Assembly (NCBI GenBank): GCA_005792355.1
Contig: SXSC01000291.1
Span: 1 to 64,000, forward strand
DNA from: Opitutaceae bacterium
GTDB taxonomy: Bacteria; Verrucomicrobiota; Verrucomicrobiia; Opitutales; Opitutaceae
Length of the DNA stretch: 64,000 nucleotides
Direction of reading: 5' to 3'
The notes under the pieces are model-generated. The model had not been told where the DNA came from. It worked only from the letters and a program-made list of their open reading frames with translations, and searched no databases. Position 1 is the stretch's first letter. The number at the start of each line of letters is the position of its first letter. Both the position numbers and the translations under genes were made by a program. Positions 59,053 through 64,000 of this stretch are shown here, piece after piece.

Positions 59053-59289
59053 ATGCCCCAACCAACCACCGCGCAGAAATCTCCCCTCGTGCAAGCCATG
59101 ACCCCCGGCACCTACCACTGGTGTTCCGGCGGGCTGTCGAAGGGCCAGCCGTTTTGCGACGGCTCGCACAAAGGCACGGGGTTCGCGCCGACCAAGGTCG
59201 AAATCGCCGAGCAAAAAACGGTTGCGTGGTGTGGCTGCAAGCACTCGGCCAACGGGGCGTCGTGCGTCGGTTCGCACAAGAAGCTCTAA
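59053..59289 (+). CDS. CDGSH iron-sulfur domain protein
   Basis: A 78-residue protein with two CDGSH-type units. The first is WCSGGLSKGQPFCDGSH, where the Cys usually two residues after the first Cys is Gly; the second is WCGCKHSANGASCVGSHK, which keeps the CxC and the final Cys and His but has Val for Asp. CDGSH proteins bind 2Fe-2S clusters by three Cys and one His, so the second unit is the better cluster site. It lies between two divergent TIR genes; its 5' end leaves only 132 bases to the gene on the other strand. ATG at 59053 is chosen. Function unknown. Confidence 0.78.
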   Translation: MPQPTTAQKSPLVQAMTPGTYHWCSGGLSKGQPFCDGSHKGTGFAPTKVEIAEQKTVAWCGCKHSANGASCVGSHKKL

Positions 59290-59654
59290 TGCGGCGCAAC
59301 CTCTGACCGTTCGGCGCCGGGGAGCAATCGGCCATCAGCGGTGCCGAGCAGAGTGGCGGCGAGCGCCCCGATCGTATGTTCCGCTGCGCGGAGCGTCGGA
59401 ACGGAGGTTTCGCGCGACAAGGGCGGGGGGGCCAGCCTGACAAATTCCTTGGGCTCACGCGCCGGGGCGGAGTGCGAAGGGTCGCAGTATGCCGGAGCCA
59501 ACGGAACGCGACGCCTTTGGAATAGATCGAAATTCTCTCCGTGTTTTGAGGAATTTTCCTGCCAGGCAATGAAAGGTTGATTCCCCGCTATTCCGACGCA
59601 CCCTCGTCGCGCCCCACCCATGTCAGCCGAATCCAGCCGCGCGGCCTGCCCGCA
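59290..59654. other. Gap before the large TIR gene
   Basis: No gene or clear repeat family, apart from TTTTCCTGCC (59555-59564), a fragment of the family G arm. The minus-strand frame over 59286-59621 has no recognisable family. The AAATTCTCTCC-GTGTTTTGAGG stretch near 59529-59550 is AT-rich and may hold the promoter of the gene starting at 59655. Confidence 0.45.
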
Positions 59655-62600
59655 ATGATGAGCGCCCCCGCGAAAGCCGTTTTCCTCAGCTACGCCCGCG
59701 AAGACGCCGCGGCGGCGCGGCGCATGGCCGAGGCGTTGCGCAGTGGCGGGATCGAAGTGTGGTTCGATGAAAACGAGCTGCGGGGCGGCGATGCGTGGGA
59801 CGCAAACATCCGGAAGCAGATCAAGGAGTGCGCGCTGTTCGCGCCGGTGATTTCGGCCAACACACAGGCGCGGCCGGAAGGCTATTTTCGACTGGAATGG
59901 AAACTCGCCGATCGTCGCACCGACCTGATCGGAAAATCGAAGGCGTTTTTGCTGCCGGTGTGCATTGACGACACCCGCGACGCGGAGGCGGACGTGCCCG
60001 ATTCGTTTCTCGCGGTGCAGTGGATGCGACTCCCCGGCGGCGAGACGAATGCGGCATTCTGCGAGCGTGTGCGGGGGCTGCTCGATCGTAGCGCGGGCAG
60101 CCCTTCGACCAGCTCAGGGCAGGCACTGCCCGCGTCCGAGTCCGGGGCGGCGCAACGCGGTCAGATTGCCCGCGCTGCGCCAGCGGCCAGTTCGTCCTCC
60201 CACCGGCCTCTCCACCGACGCCGGCTCGTGGCCGGTTTATGCGCCGTGGCCGCAATCGTCAGTCTCGTCGTCTGGCAGCCGTGGCGCCAAGCCAAGCCCG
60301 CAACACCGGCTGCCGCCCAGAGTGGCACCGCTCTCTCGCCCGCGTCCGCCGAAGTCGCGCGCCTGCGGGCGCGGTTGATTCCGGATCAGTGGAAGAAGGA
60401 GGACTTCGAACCGTGGTCCGCCGCGCTCGACCGCATCATCGCGGCGGACGACCGCAACGCCGGCGCGTGGGCGCTGCGCAGCATCATCAACAGCCTGCAG
60501 GTCATGCGGACCTTCGAAATGAGCACCCAAACGCTCGAAGCGGGTCGCGCGGCGGCGCAGCGCGCCTTGCACCTCGCGCCGAACTCTGCGCTGGGCGAGC
60601 TGGCCCTCGGCATGCACTACGCCGCGATGATCAGCCGCGGCGTCGACCCGCAGATGGCGCGACCGCATCTGAATCGCGCCTTGGCGGCACTGCCGGCCGA
60701 CGCATTGACCCGCTACGCCGATCTCACGACGGCGTGGTTGGGTTATGAGTTCGAGCGCGTTGAACGCACCGCGAAGGCGTGGCTCGACGCCGAGCCCAAC
60801 GCCGATTTTCCGGCACACCTTCTCGCGGCCATGAATCTCGGTCTGCGCAATGCCACCGAAGCGTCCGTGTGGTCGAAACGCGCCGGATCCGACCGGGGGA
60901 TCACCGGGATTCGCGCGCTCTGTGCGGCGTTTGAAACCAATTATTACCTGCGCGCCGATCTCGCCACGGCTCGCGCCACGCTCGATCTGATTCCGCCGGG
61001 CGCGCGGACGGCCAATCGCATCGTGCACGCTCGCTGGCTCCTGGCCATGGCCGAGCGCCGCTGGGACCTGGCGCTGCAGGAACTGGCCCGCACGCCGGAA
61101 GCCGTGTTTTTTGAAAGTGGGTTCTACGGCCCGAAAACCGTGCTCGCCGGCCTGGCCCACGCAGCGGCCGGGCGCACCGACGTGGCGCTCGCACAATTTC
61201 GCGAGGCCGAGCGGAATCTGCGCGAACTTCTGGCGGGTGATTCGCAGAACGAGCCGCTCCACGCCTTGCTGGCGTTGACGCTGGCGCACAGTGGTCGCAC
61301 CGCCGACGCGCGAAACGAATTGGCCCTGGTGGAGCCGGTCGTGCGGGGACGCCCGCGTGTTGCCTACACGGGTCGCGTGGTGTTGCTGCTTGCGCAAACG
61401 CACGCGGCGCTCGGCAACGCTCAGGAAGCTGTGGCCTGGCTCCGTGAGTTACTCTCCGGCCCGACCAGCATACCCTTTACCCCCGCCTCGCTGCGCATCG
61501 ATCCGCGTTTTCAAAACATCATCGGCAAACCCGAAGTGCAGGCGCTGCTGAAAGAGTTCGCGCACTTGGACACCGCGAACTCCACGGCCACGGCCCAAGC
61601 CGGTCCAAAATCCGCCCCGGCGGACAAATCCATCGCCGTGCTCGCGTTCACCAATCTCAGCGACGAGAAGGCCAACGAAATCTTCTCCGACGGCATCAGC
61701 GAGGAGCTCGCCAACGTGCTCGGCAAGATCCCGGGGCTGCGCGTGGCGGGCAGCACCTCGGCGTTTTCGTTCAAGGGCAAGGGTGCCACCGCCCAGGAAA
61801 TCGGTGAGAAGCTGGGCGTCGCTTATTTCGTCGAAGGCAACGTGAAGAAGGCGGCGGGCAAGGTTCGGATCACCGCCAAACTGATCAGCGCCGCCGATGG
61901 GTTGACGATGTGGACGTCCGACCCGTTCGAACGCGAACTCAAGGACGTCTGGGCGGTGCAGGATGAGATCGCCGGAGTCATTGCGCAAAATCTGAAGCTC
62001 AAGCTGGGTGCGGCAACGCGCTCACTGAAGACGGTGAATCCCGAGGCGCACGGCCTCGTGCTCGTCGGCCGGCATCACTGGGGCCTGCGCACGCCCGCGG
62101 ATTTCGATCGGGCCGAAGCGGCATTTTCCCAGGCGGTGGCGCTCGATCCCCAGTTCGCGCAGGCGCACGCCGGGCTCGCCGATGTTGCCGTGATGCGCGC
62201 CACCTACCGCATGCTGGATGGCGAGATCGAGGTGGCCGACGACCTCCGCCGCACGCGCGAGGAAGCCCAGCGCGCGCTCGCGCTGGAGCCCGCGCTGGCT
62301 GAAGCGCACGCCGCGCTCGGCTACGCGCTGATGCTGGAGCGCAAGCTCACGGCGGCGGAAGCGGAATTCCAAAAGGCCCTCGCGCTCAACCCGAGTTATT
62401 CCACGGCCCACACCTGGCGCGGGGTGCTGAAATTCCCGGAGGGCCGCCTCGACGTTGCGCTCGAGGAATTCGAAAAGGCGACGGCCCTCGATCCGCTCGC
62501 TCCGATCAGCCTGCACATGTGGTCCGAGGCGCTCGCCCTGGCCGGACGCGTCGATGAAGCGCTGGCCATGAACGCGCGCGCCGCGGCGCAGCGCGGCGAG

Positions 62601-63053
62601 GTATGGCCCCCGAATCGCGGGAACGACGTGGTGCTCCTGTGGCAAAAAGGCCGGAAGGAGGAAGCGGTGGCGGTGGCGCGATCCGTGCGCGTACTCTGGC
62701 CGAAAAAGCCGCGCTGGTTCGCGGACGCCAATGCCATCTGGGTGCTGCAACAGGCCGGGCTGCAACGCGACGCGGCGGACTACGCCGGCCAGTTGCTGAA
62801 AGAACTGCCGGCCACGAGTTCGCACCGTGGACTCGTGCTGGCCGCGCTCGGCCGGTTTGAGGAAGCGGTTCCGCACCTCGAGCGCGCGAGCGTGATGACC
62901 GATCGCAACCTCTTCTGGGCGCCGATGTGGGATCCGTTTCGCGAAACTCCGCGCTTCCAGCAACTCCTCGCCAAAATCGGCTGCGTGGAGGAATACAAGG
63001 TCGCGCGGGCGACCCTGGTGCGTTTGCAGCGCGAGTCGGCGGCCGTGAAATGA
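59655..63053 (+). CDS. TIR - membrane helix - TPR - TolB-like - TPR protein
   Basis: A 1132-residue protein. TIR domain, residues about 8-150: AVFLSYAREDAAAARRMAEA, VWFDENELRGGDAWDANI, GYFRLEW with candidate catalytic Glu81. A linker contains GSPSTSSGQALP, encoded by a common palindromic repeat (60101-60123). A membrane helix (RLVAGLCAVAAIVSLVVWQP) lies at about 190-212. TPR-like helices fill about 215-640. The TolB-like segment is at about 656-790 (KSIAVLAFTNLSDEKANEIF, FSDGISEELANVLGKIPGLR, AYFVEGNVKKAAGKVRITAK), then more TPR helices (FAQAHAGLADVAVMRA, AEAHAALGYALMLERKLTAA). The layout resembles the other two TIR proteins in order of modules. ATG at 59655 or 59658. Confidence 0.9.
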   Translation: MMSAPAKAVFLSYAREDAAAARRMAEALRSGGIEVWFDENELRGGDAWDANIRKQIKECALFAPVISANTQARPEGYFRLEWKLADRRTDLIGKSKAFLLPVCIDDTRDAEADVPDSFLAVQWMRLPGGETNAAFCERVRGLLDRSAGSPSTSSGQALPASESGAAQRGQIARAAPAASSSSHRPLHRRRLVAGLCAVAAIVSLVVWQPWRQAKPATPAAAQSGTALSPASAEVARLRARLIPDQWKKEDFEPWSAALDRIIAADDRNAGAWALRSIINSLQVMRTFEMSTQTLEAGRAAAQRALHLAPNSALGELALGMHYAAMISRGVDPQMARPHLNRALAALPADALTRYADLTTAWLGYEFERVERTAKAWLDAEPNADFPAHLLAAMNLGLRNATEASVWSKRAGSDRGITGIRALCAAFETNYYLRADLATARATLDLIPPGARTANRIVHARWLLAMAERRWDLALQELARTPEAVFFESGFYGPKTVLAGLAHAAAGRTDVALAQFREAERNLRELLAGDSQNEPLHALLALTLAHSGRTADARNELALVEPVVRGRPRVAYTGRVVLLLAQTHAALGNAQEAVAWLRELLSGPTSIPFTPASLRIDPRFQNIIGKPEVQALLKEFAHLDTANSTATAQAGPKSAPADKSIAVLAFTNLSDEKANEIFSDGISEELANVLGKIPGLRVAGSTSAFSFKGKGATAQEIGEKLGVAYFVEGNVKKAAGKVRITAKLISAADGLTMWTSDPFERELKDVWAVQDEIAGVIAQNLKLKLGAATRSLKTVNPEAHGLVLVGRHHWGLRTPADFDRAEAAFSQAVALDPQFAQAHAGLADVAVMRATYRMLDGEIEVADDLRRTREEAQRALALEPALAEAHAALGYALMLERKLTAAEAEFQKALALNPSYSTAHTWRGVLKFPEGRLDVALEEFEKATALDPLAPISLHMWSEALALAGRVDEALAMNARAAAQRGEVWPPNRGNDVVLLWQKGRKEEAVAVARSVRVLWPKKPRWFADANAIWVLQQAGLQRDAADYAGQLLKELPATSSHRGLVLAALGRFEEAVPHLERASVMTDRNLFWAPMWDPFRETPRFQQLLAKIGCVEEYKVARATLVRLQRESAAVK
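60101..60123. repeat. Palindromic CCTTCGAC-AGCTCAGGG repeat inside a coding sequence
   Basis: CCCTTCGACCAGCTCAGGGC followed by AGG, a form of a short repeat seen in many unrelated bacterial genomes. It lies in frame in the linker between the TIR domain and the membrane helix of the TIR protein and encodes the PSTSSGQA peptide. Confidence 0.7.
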
Positions 63054-63597
63054 ACTCGCCGGCAGGAAACACCCTCTTCCTGAGTTATCGATGGGTATCA
63101 ATCCTCGTGAAAGTTCGTGCACCTCCGTGAGTCGGCGATGCGATTTCTCCACGACGAGTTGCCGGAATAAGGTAGGAAATTTTTCTTGGTAGGAAGATTC
63201 TCCAATCCATGGAGAATAATGCTCCATTTAACCCGTAACTTTCCGCAGCTTCGTGGCCTTGGCACACTGTGGCCAGAGGGAGCCCATCGACCTGTCATCG
63301 AGAGCCAAGAAGGGGTTTTCCTCCGAAAAATCTTCTTACCAAAGAAATTTTCCTGCCTCGATGCTTGGTATTGTCTCGGCGTCTTCGCGCCGCACGGTTG
63401 GCACGAAATTTGGCGCGAATTCTTTTGTTCGTTGCCCAAGTTGCACAGCTGGAATCGGAGCAGCGGAGCGGCCGGCACAATCGCCCACGAACCTATGCAA
63501 CAATTGATACGAAACTCGATTTTCGGTTGGATCGATAGACCAATTTGGCCGCATCGCGCGCCACGGTTCCCGGCGAAACAGCAGTGACGCGAAATCG
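63054..63597. other. Gap with repeat families F and G
   Basis: A long inverted repeat (family G) has 29-base arms at 63171-63199 (GGTAGGAAATTTTTCTTGGT...) and 63328-63356, about 128 bases apart. Family F copy 2 is at 63352-63509. No gene is supported before 63598. Confidence 0.65.
63352..63509. repeat. Long dispersed repeat, family F (copy 2)
   Basis: Aligns with 24827-24980 over about 155 bases, e.g. GCCGCACGGTTGGCACGAAA and GAGCGGCCGGCACAATCGCC. In this copy a family G arm abuts its left end. Confidence 0.8.
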
Positions 63598-63906
63598 ATG
63601 CCGTCGGGCACTCGCTCCGGCAACGCCGGCCAGGCCCGGCAGTGTCGGAAAGTGATCGAATATCATGACCGTGCTCTCGTCGACCTGCGGCAATTGCGGA
63701 CCAGTGCGCTTGGCCGGCAACCGCTGAAGCCGGGCGGGCAGGACGGGCGGGAGGATCAGGCGGCGTTTCGCGCGTCGGCGCGGCGCCGGCTCTCGACGGA
63801 TGGCGTGCGACGGATCGAAGACGTGCAGTGGCGCTACTTCGAAACCGGGCGGCGGGCCGGACTATTTCCGGATGCGGCGCTTGAGCGGTATGCGACGCCG
63901 TGGGGT

Positions 63907-64000
63907 TCAGGCGCCCGCGATGGCGGCGGCCACGAACTGATTGAGACTTTCGCCGCGCGACATGGCTTTCAGCGCAGCCCGCTGGTGCAGGTCGGGCGTC
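63907..64000 (-). CDS. HicB-like antitoxin, C-terminal part (cut by the window edge)
   Basis: Only the last 31 codons are visible. They read TPDLHQRAALKAMSRGESLN followed by QFVAAAIAGA and a stop, which matches the C-terminal ribbon-helix-helix of HicB-type antitoxins (pattern LHxRxAxxAxxxGxSLNxxVxxAI). A HicA toxin gene, if present, would lie outside the window. The opposite strand also has an open frame here (63598 to the edge), so the call rests on family resemblance rather than on length. Confidence 0.6.
   Translation of the reverse strand, partial: TPDLHQRAALKAMSRGESLNQFVAAAIAGA

Overview
The window is high-GC bacterial DNA, about 43 genes in 64 kb, with long gene-poor gaps packed with short palindromic repeats. 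Four sulfatases, Tat-exported enzymes, a giant exported phosphoesterase ending in two copies of a C-terminal domain I associate with Verrucomicrobiota, three TIR/TolB-like/TPR proteins and a REP-associated transposase together suggest Verrucomicrobiota, most likely an Opitutaceae relative. This is inferred from gene content; no rRNA is present to confirm it. I saw no tRNA, rRNA or CRISPR array.

Layout. 0.4-4.0 kb: a small exported protein, a YgiQ radical SAM protein and a membrane dipeptidase, the last two overlapping. 4.6-6.9 kb: a TonB-dependent receptor, divergent from an ECF-like sigma factor (7.0 kb) that precedes a TIR-Ser/Thr kinase-TolB-like-TPR protein (8.0-11.1 kb). 11.2-15.3 kb: a flavin reductase, an acyl-CoA synthetase and a 3-hydroxyacyl-CoA dehydrogenase. 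15.5-18.6 kb: two sulfatases. 19.5-24.3 kb: an ADP-ribosylglycohydrolase, a nitroreductase, an unknown protein, a double ribbon-helix-helix protein with a small CxxC protein, and a Tat-exported phosphoesterase. 25.1-29.6 kb: a coiled-coil protein overlapping a GAF-GAF-PAS adenylate cyclase, a left-handed beta-helix transferase and trpS. 29.7-32.3 kb: aroA-cmk-plsC with overlapping stops and starts. 32.3-32.9 kb: a Gfo/Idh/MocA remnant. 33.1-37.1 kb: two long sulfatases. 37.3-40.3 kb: an AmpG-like permease and NagZ, which suggests muropeptide recycling. 40.7-42.9 kb: a thiolase and a REP-associated tyrosine transposase. 43.5-48.1 kb: two D-2-hydroxyacid dehydrogenases, a Tat-exported isomerase-like protein and a phosphotriesterase-like protein. 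48.3-55.9 kb: the giant phosphoesterase, a TPR protein and a lactonase-type beta-propeller. 55.9-63.1 kb: a small cyclase-like protein, two divergent TIR-TolB-TPR proteins and a CDGSH protein between them. The right edge cuts a HicB-like gene.

The most distinctive content is (i) the TIR + TolB-like + TPR family in three architectures, one with a protein kinase and next to a sigma factor; (ii) at least eight families of palindromic repeats, several showing compensated base changes and four lying inside predicted coding sequence; and (iii) a REP-associated transposase flanked by GGGACAGG direct repeats and by hairpin repeats that could be its substrates.
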